DNA of 64,000 nucleotides. Source: Dipylidium caninum (taxonomy: Eukaryota; Platyhelminthes; Cestoda; Cyclophyllidea; Dipylidiidae). Below, one piece after another: positions 36,201 to 49,011 of the stretch. The notes below the pieces were generated by a model. The model searched no databases. It was not told the origin of the DNA and was given only the letters and a program-made list of their open reading frames with translations. Both the position numbers and the translations under genes were made by a program. Each line of letters opens with the position of its first letter. The first letter of the stretch is position 1. The stretch covers positions 1,364,001 to 1,428,000 of the forward strand of contig QEYB01000448.1 of assembly GCA_017562135.1 (NCBI GenBank). The letters run 5' to 3'.

Positions 36201-39200
36201 GAGAGTGAACAGTAGGTCTGACGAGGAGCATATTGTCAACACTTTAAATGAAATTTCTTACTCCCCACTAGCAGTCACAAGTTTGCGACCCAGGCGTGCG
36301 CTATGGCGATGAGCTACGTTGTTGACATTAGTTTTAGCGAAGTGGTTTCTTTGTCCTCCCGTGCCCGCCGTCTTTCCTGGCGCGACACTGCGCCAGGCGA
36401 CGGGGCACCGCAGACGCCGCCTGACGGCAATGCGAGGCGGTGGTTGGAGAGGCACGAGGGTGGGCTGATGTACAAAAGACGTAAATTGTGCAACTGATGG
36501 AGTGGGGGACACCTTTTGCTTAGGTGCATCGCGCCATCGCCGATAGTACCATTAAGTACGAAGCGGTTACGCATTTCATTGAGATTTAAAGTTAACATAG
36601 TAAACATCAAAGGCACCTGTTTACACGCGAGTTGACACTACGATGGACTTTTAGTTTTTACGTTTGTTTCAAATTAATTTTTTTTTCCATCCTACACATG
36701 GAGACCGATCTAAGAGGGCGGCGAAGCCCATCACCGGGAGGCCAAACGCCGATCCCAGGCAAATTTCGGCCTGTCGGGGTCTGGGGTGAATAAAGAATCA
36801 GAAAGTCTTCTTTTCAGTCTTCGACGAGGACGTCCCCGTTTCCGTCCCCTCTGCGAGGACGTTCATCCACCTTTACCGTTTGACCTGGAGGAAGCGATGC
36901 TGAGGCAGAGACCTCCACCCCGGCTTGATTGCCGGGCGATTCCCCCTCGGGGTGGGCGCCAACCCACAATACCCCGAGATCTTAGCTGGGACCGGTGGGG
37001 CAGGCCCTCCGACCACAGCGGTCGCCACGAGGAGGCGTCCAGGTCTGCAACCATGACTCTAGGGTAATTCGCAAGAGAGACTGAGGCCCCTCGCCAAACA
37101 TGAGACGCCTCACTAGTGGAGAAGCGCAAGAGTGGGATCCGCTTTCGGCAAACGTCCCGCTCCAAAAGCCGTCATGTTCCGAGGATGAACGGCTAAGTAG
37201 CCACAATTTGACATGAGAAGTGTGTTGACAATCACAGTCTCTGTTCTACGCCTCGACTAAAAAATGATTTCACCTAATATAGGCAGTAACCTCTTTTAAA
37301 ATCAAATTCCTCAGGTAGCCAGGCGAGACTGCCGCTTAGGCCGGAAGGTGAGCGGAAAGGCAAATGTCTTCCTTGAGTCTCTGGCCTGCCGGTCCATTGC
37401 GCTCGGACTGTCTCCCTCCGCAAGGGCCGTGGACTTGCAGTCCTTGCCAGATGTTCAAAACCAAAGCCGCGAATTTGTGCACCGTTTTATCTCTCTTGAG
37501 GCATTACAGCTAGCAACCCTTAAGGAAGGGGTGGCTTTAAAAACGCAAAGCACAAACCTGAAAGAATTTTCAGATCCCAAGAAGTGATCTTGTTTGCTCG
37601 ATAAAGAAGAGTGTGAAATATAGGGGTGACCACAAATACTAGCGGGAATATTTTATGACAGTTTGTGTCGTAATTAAGGTTTCGCATAAATTCCGTATTT
37701 CAGTCTGACATTGCAGTGTGTAACGTCTTTAATCTCAGAATACGCCGAAAAATTGTCGTAAAATGGATTAGGCTTTAAGAAAATTAAAAAAATACGGCAA
37801 TTTATTTGTTAAATAGAGCGTGTCACTAGCCTGTTTCCTGTGAAATGCGGCATATTAGGCGAGTTGGTGGCCTGATCGGTTCTTGATTTAGTTTACGCAC
37901 TTAAATATGAACTTTAACTTGGATCAAAGAGGGATTGACACAGGCAAAAAGTCTTAGCGCTTATTCTGATGTGACTGGGACCTCCTTTCTACTTTCGGTA
38001 TGCTTACTGCGGCGGTGGGAGCCTCGGTGAGGTTGCGGCCTCGAGGCCTCCGGTCCCCTTTGTGTGATGGCAACAACAAGAGCCTCTTCGTGGAGGAAAC
38101 TTACTACGGCCTGTGGGATGGCCGAGTTTCATGGTCTCGTGGCATTGACTCGAGCTTTCCATCTCCACCCACAGTAAAGTGTAGGTTGTTGAGGTCTATA
38201 CGGCGAAACAGAAGAGGTGAATGCCACTGACCCGCATAAGGCGAGTTGTCATGGTTGGCAAGGCGGTTTTTGCCGGCGTAAGGGTGGAGTGGGAGGCGAC
38301 ACAGCTCCAAGGTTCGCGTCAACGCGGCGACGCAGAATGCCACGCTCCTAGTTATTCGTTGAACGATGCGAAGTCTGTGTCATGATGACTCCACCAGCGA
38401 GCTGTGTTAGTTCCATGGAATTCGGTGATTTTTGACAAAATACTGAAGTACCCGTAGGATGGATGCGAACGAGCGCAGCTGTATTGCGACTGCACTACAC
38501 TATGCCTTGCTTTTAAACTTGGTTCCAGCAGAGTATTTTACCCATTTGTTTAGATAAACAGCCCTGTGTATTTGTTTCCTGTGCCCGATATTAAATATGC
38601 ACTAAGAGGTAAACATAGTACACTTATGAATAACCCACTTTCTCATCTGTCTGCTATTATTGACATTTTTCATGTCAATTACAGAATTTATTATCAGAAC
38701 CATTATTCCTCAGATAGCTGAGATCACGGTTCTTTAGCACCTTTTGGATGGCACTGCTAACGTAAAATTATTTTACATCACAAGAGAAGCAAGGAGACTT
38801 AATTCGACTTATCGTTAAAGTGCAGAGATGATGAAATATTAAAATTAAGATTAATATATAAGGCAGAGGAATCACTGTGGGTGAGCAGAAATGAACCACA
38901 CAATAAGGCTTCAAATTACCATATTGTAAAAGACTTACCCTTTGCTAAATTTGCAAAACTTCTGAAGCCATGCCATCAGGACAGCATAGTGACAAATATT
39001 TATGGAGACTAAAAATTAGGAGTTTATGCAAGGGTTCCCATAGTACAAAACAGTAATTCCTATTGTCTCTTTGGGTACAAAGGGTACTCTTGGAGTTTAT
39101 TATAAGTACTTTCGTAGGAAGTAATAACTTGATCATTTTTTTTAACTCGTGCAGATTAAACGTGATAAATGACGGCTTTTTAATAGTGCCGAAAACTTTG

Positions 39201-40220
39201 GAACACGAGAACAAGAAGCTCGAAAGATTTTTCATAAAAAAATTCCCCAAAGACATATTTTACGAAAAAGTTGAAGGGCTTATTACTACGTTAATACAGT
39301 CAACTACTCCCCGGAACGACGTCTTTGACTAAACTTTAGGAGTGAATTCATATCTCCAAATTATTTTTGCTTTGCTTGAGCTAATAAGCCAGCTTCTTAG
39401 AACTTTCTCTGCTAATCAACTACCTTACCTTCCACCGTTAGGGGCCAATTGATAAGGGTAAAGCTTCTCAACAGCCTATCAAAATTTAAATGACCACAAT
39501 ATTCATGTATAAAACAAAATGCATTACCGTACACCATCAAAAATATAGTATGCTGGTTCTTGGCAATAAGGTTATTTGAAACCTTAAACTAGTATATCCT
39601 AAATGTTGAATCTCTTGAGTAGAGTTGTTTGAAAATATACACAAATGTTAGCTCCGTTTCTGAATGAATAATGATCTTTAACTTTGTTGTTTTAAATAAG
39701 CGGAAGCGCCACTGCCACCCAACGCGAATGTTTTGATTCGGTTCCTCCGTTGCCCAGCTGACCTGTATGTCGATTGGTTGGAATATATGCATTCCTTTAG
39801 AGAATTAGCCAATCGGTAGCCGGCAATGGCTCTTTGTAAATCGCCTTTCAAATTATATTAGTAGTGGTCAAATAAATTACTGCCTTCTGCAGTCCAAGTC
39901 GATTTACGCGTTGTGGGAAATTGTATTGCTAAATAGTCGGTCTAAAGTAAATAATTTCGGCAAGATGATTCCTTGAATCGGCTGCTTCCAGGGGTTTAAG
40001 CCATTTGGGATGCTTCCAGGCACCTTTAACTTCATATGCAAGGGAAACTTTGAGGTTAAAAACCCACTACCTTTGTCAGAATTACAAAGTTTTGCAGTTC
40101 AAGTGACATTGAACTAAATTGGTTGCTATTATTGTGCGCGGCGATTCTGTCGTAATTGTAACTCCCAATGGCCGCCCTCCACGCCACCGGCACCCTACTC
40201 TCCACCTTCCAGTTAGTCAG
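33212..40220. other. Intergenic region downstream of PiT copy B
   Basis: Seven kb without a supported gene. From 33.2 to about 38.3 kb the DNA is GC-rich, so open frames of 60-115 codons occur by chance on both strands; none has a recognisable domain or consistent splice partners. It contains a short GT run near 35400 and pyrimidine-rich stretches near 33220-33310. From 38.4 kb the sequence becomes AT-rich and stop-dense. Confidence 0.5.
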
Positions 40221-40485
40221 ATGATAATACTACTCACTGTGGAAGTTTTGATCATGGCCGGAGCCTTTTTTTAAAGAATCCGTACTGGCCTTTGAGATAG
40301 GCGCCAATGACGTCGCCAATTGCTTTGGCACCGCCGTTGGCTTCAAAGTCATTCCACGTCGTGTTGCCCCTACTTTGGCCAGTATTTGTGAACTTGCCGG
40401 GTCTGTTACAATCGGTACTCGAATCTCAATGGATCAGTCCACTGCCTCTACAAACGGGCTGAGGCTATGTTAAACGGCCACTCCT
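40221..40485 (+). pseudogene. Decayed first exon of a third PiT (SLC20) gene
   Basis: An ATG opens MIILLTVEVLIMAGAFF, matching the start of the PiT first exon, then a frameshift and stop occur in a T-run. A different frame continues with VLAFEIGANDVANCFGTAVG and a further stretch ending LASICELAGSVTIGT, which tracks exon 1 of copies A and B and keeps the GANDVAN signature. It meets TAA at 40471-40473; another frame shift would recover a piece like the RFAEMPNG segment of copy B. Exon 2 similarity beyond about 40.69 kb is too weak to claim. At least two frame breaks make it non-functional. It has the same orientation as copy B, 7 kb further on. Confidence 0.75.
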
Positions 40486-41011
40486 CGGAATCATTTAAGA
40501 TCTCGTTGCAATATTCGCAGTCTCTGATTTCCTCGAAGAAAGACCCCACCCTGTGGATGTCATAGTAGTGAATGGCTTGCTATCTTTGAAACAACATCCT
40601 CACCCAGCCAGCCAAAGGTAGAATGTGCATCTGACCCTTTTCTGTCTATCTATGAGATCACAAATCTTGATGACACTGCGTTGCTAACCATTAAGATTTG
40701 CTTTATCCTTGGTTCAGCGTTCCGGTCAAATGGGTTACCACGCGACTGCGTAGACTATACAGAGCAAAAAAGACATTCTTACACCCGAGTGCGCTATTGG
40801 GTATCGTATTTCGCGTTTCTCTTCAGGTTCGTGCACTTCGCTTCTACGTGGTACGCTGTTCATACTCCCGGTCTCTGGATCTCACAGCCTGCTTCGTTGC
40901 GGGAAAAGTGATATAAATTGGAGAAAAGCCGGAGAAATTGGTACGAAATCCACAAAAAATACCCCATTTCATTTGTCCTCAGGTGACTACACAATAAGCC
41001 ACAACTTTCCA

Positions 41012-41051
41012 CTTCGGCTGGGTCGTGGCACCTTCGGCTGGGTCGTGGCAC
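41012..41051. repeat. Perfect 20-bp tandem duplication
   Basis: The unit CTTCGGCTGGGTCGTGGCAC occurs twice without a gap (41012-41031 and 41032-41051). It lies in non-coding DNA between the PiT pseudogene and the kinase gene. Confidence 0.9.
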
Positions 41052-42058
41052 CTCTCGTCTGTTGCGAACGGCGTCAGCCTCGCTTCCGTCTTTTTTGCAT
41101 AAAAAATAGACTATTCTTGAAAGATTGTAACTGTTTTGGCTTTTATGCCAAAAATTCCAAGGTGGAAAACCTTTATTCTTAACCTGCACTGCACCTTGAA
41201 AAAGCATCCCTTCAGTTGCTTTCCTTTTCCTTACTCGTGGCCAAAACCCATGTAAAATACAATATCCAGAATTCTATACCAGTAGAAATCATGGGGCAAT
41301 TGGTGGCACCTCTAAAGAATTCCTGGGACATTCCAGCAATGCGAAAGCTGAGTGCAGTGAAAATGGCATTAAGGCCCGAAACCAAGTTGTGGTAGAATAA
41401 TCTTAAAGCTGCAATCTGGCGTGCAGGCACCACCACCACTACTTATATTGGCGCTTCCGAAACCCAAAAGTACCATGTTCCCATTACTGAATCACAAAAG
41501 GGGAACCCATGAAGCGAAGAAGTTCTATCACAATCCTCTCAGTATGCCATTTCCTATACCGACGCTCACTTACGGCGGCTTATTTAAGTAGCATCTGAAA
41601 CCACAGAGCAGTAGTAAATGAGCTTCATACATTTCTTATACTGTCCAGTATTGTTTTATTATGAAAAAACCAGCTAGCCGAAAAATAATCGCACTCCGTA
41701 AGCGCAAGCTGATCCTGACAGCATTGACAGTCGCGAAGTGATTTTGTTGATTCTACTATCGCATTTAAGTAGTGTGAATTGACCGGCCAGTCACCAAATA
41801 GTATTTGTCCAAAATGCAAGCCGCATACACAAACACCCTGCTTTAACAGTAATAACGCCGATGAATAGATGCACAGGGAAGAATTGGTGCAATCGATCTA
41901 CTAAATGTATAGGGCAACATACGAATGCACAATCCCGAAGTCGTGAAAAAGAGGCAAACGCACACTCATACACACGAGCAAAGGCAAGCTGGAGTAGCAA
42001 AGCAATTTTCCAGCGGATGGTACACTTAAACGACTGGCGAAGAGGAGTAGGGGAGGGA

Positions 42059-42077
42059 AGAGAGAGAGAGAGAGAGA
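42059..42077. repeat. AG dinucleotide microsatellite
   Basis: An uninterrupted AG run of about nine units just beyond the 3' end of the kinase gene. Confidence 0.85.
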
Positions 42078-42232
42078 ATTATGGACGGAGTGGAGTGACG
42101 GGGTGAATTGACAGAGTAGTGGCGAAAGGCACACGCTTCGTGACGGGGGGCGGAGGCGGGGGCAGTGGGAGAGGATGCGGCAAACTTAAATCTGAAAGCA
42201 CTGAAAAGATGGAAGTACAGAACGTTTGCAGT

Positions 42233-45200
42233 CTACTGCGATGAGCCATCGACAAGGCGGATGAGTATCTTCGCGTAGCCATGCAACTCCGATTCTACCG
42301 GAACCTGACCCGGAGCCGGGGGCGAATTCTATGCACGAAAATAAACTTTAAGCCTACCAAGCCACCTTTACGCCCCATCGCCTTCTAATATTATCTCTAC
42401 CTGAACAGATATCGTTCACTCAAATAAACAAGAAGTGATTGACTCATATAAGGAGCTCAAAAATCGTGAGTGAAAATGAAAAATTTGGAATATCCTTCAT
42501 GTATAAAGGAATCTCCATAGTCAATGGCAGGCTACGTGGGTTTTGAACACCATGAATCGCAAATTGACGCAGGGACATATACTTTGTTAGGTATTTATTC
42601 TTGAACAAGTTGCGATTTAATTTTTAGCCTTAATAGGTGCTTACCAGAGGGAAACAATGTTCTCGCTCATTTGGATGTGCAACAAGTTCACTCATGTGGT
42701 GTGCGACTGAAAACCCAAATGGCCAGATGTCAGCTGTCTTTCAAATAAACCCCATAAATGCATTGAGTTAGACAGATGACTTGCCAAGAAGAAGATCACA
42801 GCCATCCAGAAGATCAGCTTCAACTAATTCTCTGGCCAAACGTCAGCCGAATCTGCAAGCAGAAAACGAGGTAGGTCAAAGACACATGTTATATCACTCA
42901 CCTCGAGGGCTAGTTGTCAGGGATAGCAAAAAAGATTGTAGTAAATTTGCATTCACCAATCAGACTAAATTTCGGTGAGGCCTAATGGGGCCGTACCGGA
43001 CAGTAGTGAAGATGACAAAATTGTAGTAATGAGAAGATTTCGAAAAAAATTTTCACCCTCACCTTTCCCAATGACAAAATTAAAGCTTATGTCTTGAAGC
43101 TCGTTCCGTTGACGGGGATTCCGCTTACGCAAAGTGAGACGATAGTAGGGACCAGTTGGCTACAATTACGAAAAAGGAAAGTGAAAACACTCGCCAGTGG
43201 ATGCCTTCAAGTGCGGCACTTTGGCGCTGGCGCGGGCACAGAGGCCCGTCAAGAAAGAGGAATTTATGCACCAAGACCATATCAGTAATCCTATAAGAAG
43301 CCACCGCTGTGACGATATGCCCAAATGCCTATTAGAATGCAGTCAATGAGGAGAACAAGGGACGAGACAGACCTCAGTGGAGCCACCCTGTTCGCCACCA
43401 CTTTGGTGGGAGAAGTTGGTGATGTGGCCGAAGCTAGGCTGGGCCATTTGGGGAGATGCAGGCGTGCCTGCGGGCACCGGAGGGGGCTGTGTCGGCGACG
43501 CACCCGAGGTGGTAGAACCTGACCGAGGCGGCGGTGGTGGAGCGGCAGAGGCGGTAGCAGAACCCGATGGAATGGTTGTATTCTCGTTGTTATAGCCGAC
43601 CTGCACACCTTCATCACTGTCTTCGTCGCTTGTGTAGTAGCGACCGGATGGCCCCTTGGCGACCCAGTGTATCAAAATTCCATTCTGTGCTCGTATTTTG
43701 CTACAAAGAATAAACCAGAAGGTCTGTAAGAAACTCAGGATTGAATAGAAAATGGAGACGCAAAGAGGGCGGAATATTCCTCGTGCTCCTCCAAATTTAT
43801 CAAATTACTAACGCCGGATATGAGGAAGGGAGTTTGATAGGAGAACAAAAAGGAGACTAAATACACACGTTATCAACCTCGAATAAACTTTTTATTAATT
43901 AACCGCATCCTTGATATTCAGCTCTACCTGATAAGTAGAGCAGGTATTTTTAGGAACTCCAGAAGGGCGAGACGAAAGCACAGAGTGCGCGTCAAGATGT
44001 TTCAATATACTAGCAGTTCATAGTTCAAAACGGTGTGGAGGTTTTAAATTCAAAGAAACAAAAATTAAAGGTAATTTCATACTAAAAACAAAAAATAACG
44101 CCAAGACAGCATTCTAGCTAGGCGGCATCATTCGCGAACAGCGGTATTAAACTGCCTTGGTATTAGGTCAAAGGACAAATTACGCGAAACAGGGAGACCT
44201 CTTTGCCTCCAATTCACAGTTCTACAAAACACACTCCGACGCTATTTTTGCCAACTAAAAAAAATTACTATTGTTAATCGTGAATTAATAACCAAAAAAG
44301 AACGGAAACACCCCCCTCCCCCCCCTCCGACTAATGGTTGGCATTTTGCTGTCCTTTGATTGCAGCAAAGAAGATACTGCAAAACTAGTCCTCCTCATAG
44401 CGGCATCACATAAAGGATGGGGAAGCAGTAGACACTTCTACTGATATATGCGAGAAATAACTGGCCAAACGTGATACCATCCTCGCAGCTAAATTGAGAA
44501 AAGATGGTATCCAGGTCAGAAGGCAAAAACTTCCCACACCATCCCTGCTCACACTCGCCGCTGCCCCGTAAACTAACACGACGCAGACATTAAGTAGTCC
44601 TAGCGCGTCCTAACATCAACATCAACAACAACATCGTCATCATCACCGCGGCAAAGTAGATAGCGAGACCACTGTCATGCTTGGTATACGTGATTTTTAA
44701 CTTAGAAGCAAACTGTTTAAGCAATAATCCGAAACAAGGTACATGCAAACGACCTCGATATTAATATTGTTGGATGTGGAATACACATTTGCCCTGGTTT
44801 GGTTTAACCAAATAGGCTTCCTGCCAAGGTGACATGGCGATTAAAGCCTTTGCCGAAGCGGATCAGTAATTTGTGTGCCTCCTACGTGAAAGTCCATCCG
44901 ATAAACACAATTTGACATATGTCAATAGTAAAATGACATTTCAAAATAGATTAAGTACGTGAACATTCAGCGCAGACGCGAGGGAACATTTGTGCTAAAA
45001 TGACATAGCATGCGGCTTTCGGTTCCAGGTCTTATCAACCAGGGTTCTAGTGAAACCGGCTCGAGTCTAACACATTACCGGTGCAATGGCAAAATAAAGA
45101 ACTGGGAGAAGTAGCACAAAGACTCCATAGAATAAATATTCGCTGACGTAAATCAACTAAATTAATGGTTCCCTTACGTTTATCTACATCAAACAAACGT

Positions 45201-48200
45201 TGAGCAGGATTCTTAAGGTATTTGAAGTAATGCTCCTCGATATTCACCATGAAATCATTTAAATAAAAGATTAGTGCAGAGGAATGCCAGTAGTTAAAAA
45301 TTCTACCAACAACTCAGCACTACATCCTTCAGTAAGCCGCATTTAATATTTAGCTAGTAGCACTACCTGATTACCAGTCATTCACGCACCGTGAGATAGT
45401 TGCATTTGTGCATCTTATTAGAGCATATAGATGTCAGCAGAATGGAAGAGGAGAAGGGGCGAAACGAAGGGTGTTTGCTCAGTTAAAGATTACCTTATCA
45501 CGTTTCTCTGGCCGGTCCTCGTGGTGCCTATTCTGCTTCAGAGGGGGCGTGGGGACCTCGCCGCTCAATAACACCCGGCATAGCAACTCGCGATCCTGCA
45601 GGGATACGCAAAAGAAAATGCTAATCAGTGCCACCTTGACTCTCCGCCTATTTGTAGATTCATTAGTGATGCAATCCGTTGCAAAATTTTGCTTCGTCGT
45701 GGAAGCATCGAGAGTAGTGTAAGACCTAATTAAGTTCAATTAAAGAATGCTATCCCACAGACAGCCAAAAAAATCGGAGGTAGAGATGATAATAAACGTT
45801 TCGAGGGCTACCGATGCACAGAAGAAAAAGCCTTGTTGATATAAAAGAACAAAATTGACAAGCCAATAAGTTGAAGAAACACACAAAACGAATGAATTAC
45901 ACCACACGAGGCATAAGCGGATGTAAATTCCTCCGCTAATTACAGGGCGTATGCATTTTGAATGCACACTGTGAGAGTATAGCTAAAAAAAGAAAAAAAC
46001 CGTTTCAAATTTCTCCGACTTCTTTGATGCAACTTACCTTAGCCTTGGATTTGATGTAGGAGTGACTGAGGAGCTCTCTGGGGCAGCGGGCCGTTGGGTT
46101 GGATCCTTGGTGAGACAAGATCGAGTGAATTTGCGGAATTTATGGCCATATTCGACATATTGGTTCGACACTGTCGCCACCGTATCGATGTCCGGCGGAT
46201 CATTTTTCAATGTTAACATCAACACCTTTCATGAGAAAGAGAAAAACAAGGAAGTGTGATTTACCACCTCTGACACGATACTGATTAGTTGAACCAAAAT
46301 GCAGCATTGTACTTAACAGTAATAACATAAATGATATTTTCAAAAAAACCCTCAACCGATGTGATGACAAAAAACGGTAAATCTTCATATATACAAAAAC
46401 CACGGGTACAAGTGAAAAACAAACAGTGTGTCTGAGGAATATGATTTACATTCATATACGAGAATTTAAACTCGTTCCAAATGTGTCGTGATAAATTGGT
46501 GAAATAAAAATAGCTTCGGTTTCAGCCAAGCGCTTTTTCTGCAAAAAAGCCGATAATGTTGTCGCTGCGAATTAAGATGCCTATGACACAAGCAAAAAGA
46601 TGAGGCCGGCATTTTTATTCCACAAAAAAAGTCGAAAAAGCCAGTCAGGTATCATAGCAATTTATACATTTAATGTTGACAATGAGGTTAATGTTCTTTT
46701 AATCATAAACGTCTCATCAGATGAGACGGTTTACATCTTGTCAGTCCAAGAGGGATGAAAGGTTAAAACTTACTTTCATAGGTACATACTTGGCATAGGG
46801 AGCTTGTCCGGTTGCCATTTCAATGGTAGTGATTCCAATAGACCAAATGTCCGCTTTGTGATTGTAGCCACCGGTCTGAAGAAATAATAGCCAACGCTAT
46901 CTTTAAAAATCGGTCTTATCCCCTCCTGGTATATTCACGGGTATCACCACAAACACGTTATTTAGTCTTCTCATATAACTTGTACGAAACGCGCGCTTTG
47001 AGTTTGGATCTAATTTGGAGGAGAGGTTCAAAACTGATCTTCCACCGCATATGTCGGATACAGATAATCAGGAAAAAAATGGCATAAGGTTAATAAGCCA
47101 GATGTTAGTAGGCATCTATTAACAAAGAGAGTTACTTGTTGCATAACCTCGGGAGCCATCCAGCAAGGGGTACCCGACAAAAGTGAAACGCCGCGGTCCC
47201 ATACTGCCCGTCTCCGATAATGGTTGGCTGGCCAGAAAGCCTGCGACCCCAAAATCAGCGATTTGTATCACTCCATCGTCCTTCACTAATAAATTCCCAC
47301 ATTTCAGATCCCTTGAGAGAGAAATAATTAAAGTGTCCTAGCAAAACCGGAAAAATGTTTGAGTTAATAGGTAAAAATTCGATTTCTAATTGAAAATTTA
47401 AAGTTGTCCCTATCTCAATGTTTAGTAGAGGGAGAATGGAGAGTGTAGATGACGGGAGCGAAGACATTGACCCCAAGTGACATACAGTATGTTGAGGATA
47501 AAAAGTAATGGCGGCGTTTTATATGATCCAACGTCATCAGGCAACAGCAGTATGTTTAAAAAAAGCAGGGATATGTTAAAGGTTATTCACTAAGTAAAGA
47601 TAAAAATTCAGAAACCAGGTCATTTCGAGTTATATATTCATAACAGCTCCAAATCAAGTAAATTAAAAAGAATAATTTCAAAGTAATCACGTATTCGTCA
47701 GTCAATTAAGAAGCAGTATGAAATATTTAAACACGAAGGTGACAATTTATTGATGCTACTAAGAAGTAACTGAATGCAAAATTAAAAAATCGTTCTATTG
47801 TGACGGATGTAATTAAGTCATCAAATGCAAATGAAAACAGGATTTATATGAAATGAGAATCTCACACGTCATATATAAAACGCCCTATGTACCATAAGTG
47901 CGGTTGCGGATACATATAAATGTTTGGATCACATAGACGCAATCGCGGATTATACGTCGAATCAATGAGCCGGGAAATACAACAATAAAGTTTATTTGGG
48001 ATACAAATCTATTGCTGTGCTGGAAAATCTGTCAGTTAAGAATTTTTCTAAGTGATGAGATTTTGGAATATTTAAAATCCCCAAACAAATTACATTATTT
48101 AAAATAGGGTAAATTAACGCTAGTGACAGCACAAATTGGCGATTTCACGGACAGCGATTTATTTAACAACAGTTATGAGTGGAGGAGATTTTGTGACAGA

Positions 48201-49011
48201 TTTTAGGTGTATATAAAAATAAAGGCGCTAACTGCTCATTCAAGAACGGTTTTTCCTATAAATCAACTAAGAATACACCAATGCTCAATGGGTAGCTATC
48301 GTCCATATCCCGCAATGCCTATAAAAGTCAATGTAGGAGAAATGAAATTTGGTGGATCAGCGTACATGTCTATATTGCCTACATTTTCAGTTGTAACTTA
48401 TATGGTTATTGGTTAAAATGACCTCACGTACCGATGAACAAGTCCGCCATCGTGAATGTAAGCGAGACCACGTAGAACGTCCCTTAAAATCGTAGCAATG
48501 GTGTATTCATCGAAAACACCGTAAGTTATATCCCGTTTACTTTGAATAAACTTAATAACATCAAGCAAAGAACCTAAAGGAAATAAAAGTGAATTATCCA
48601 CATGCAAATGAGTGAAGACATTACCTCGCTGACAAAGGTCCATCACAATACAAAGCTCGGTTTTGTCCACAAAAGATGCAAAATAAGCAACAATATTCTC
48701 ATTTTTCATATTCTTCATTGATTTGATCTCACGCTAAAAATGTCTCAAAACATAGCAAATGTCTTACATTTATCTCTTCCAAAGAAGCCGATGTGCTCGA
48801 TTTGTCGAGGTTGATTATCTTCATTGCACATTTTCGGTTAAGTGGTTTACATAACGCTTCGTGAACGACAGAAGTAGCACCCTGGCCTAAAGACTGTATT
48901 TGCAAGAGCTGACAAACCTATGGACTTGATAATTTCGTAGGCTGAACGGACCACAGGCCACTGAATATTTGCTTCTGATGTCGCCCCTGAATTTATTGAA
49001 ACCATAGACAT
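42233..49011 (-). CDS. OXSR1: OSR1/SPAK-type Ste20 kinase with three frame disruptions (possible pseudogene)
   Basis: Ste20-family kinase; in animals OSR1/SPAK act below WNK kinases to regulate cation-chloride cotransporters. Exons: 49011-48918, 48886-48768, 48733-48625, 48573-48432, 47311-47136, 46875-46774, 46225-46038, 45595-45494, 43700-43373, 43159-43063, 42852-42785, 42706-42645 and 42328-42233 (TAG). Motifs: GQGATSVV loop, CAMKI lysine, HRDLKCGN,  [18 protein letters not shown], then an acidic TSDEDSDEG linker and a C-terminal PF2 domain ([19 protein letters not shown] ... LVEADLLDG). The first intron is only 31 nt; the one at 42784-42707 starts with GC. The frame breaks inside FVG|TPCW (about 47173), in the last kinase helix region (about 46078) and in PF2 (about 42840). 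Apart from these, phases join from 49011 to 45494 and from 43159 to the end; between 45494 and 43700 an exon is probably missing. Either a young pseudogene or local sequence errors. Confidence 0.82.

Larger units (their letters stand above)
40486..42232. other. Intergenic region between PiT pseudogene and kinase gene
   Basis: No supported gene. The first few hundred bases may hold further decayed PiT sequence (a piece near 40710-40740 faintly recalls exon 2). The rest holds a 20-bp tandem duplication at 41012-41051 and an AG run at 42059-42077. Confidence 0.4.

Noticed and set aside
33484..38343. Many open frames of 60-115 codons
   Set aside because: GC-rich, stop-poor DNA on both strands; no motifs or consistent intron structure.
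40698..40916. Possible exon 2 of the PiT pseudogene
   Set aside because: Only a few residues (F..VPV) match; too weak to extend the pseudogene.
45047..45250. Open frame between kinase exons as a missing linker exon
   Set aside because: No acceptor and donor giving the right phase, and no similarity to OSR1/SPAK.
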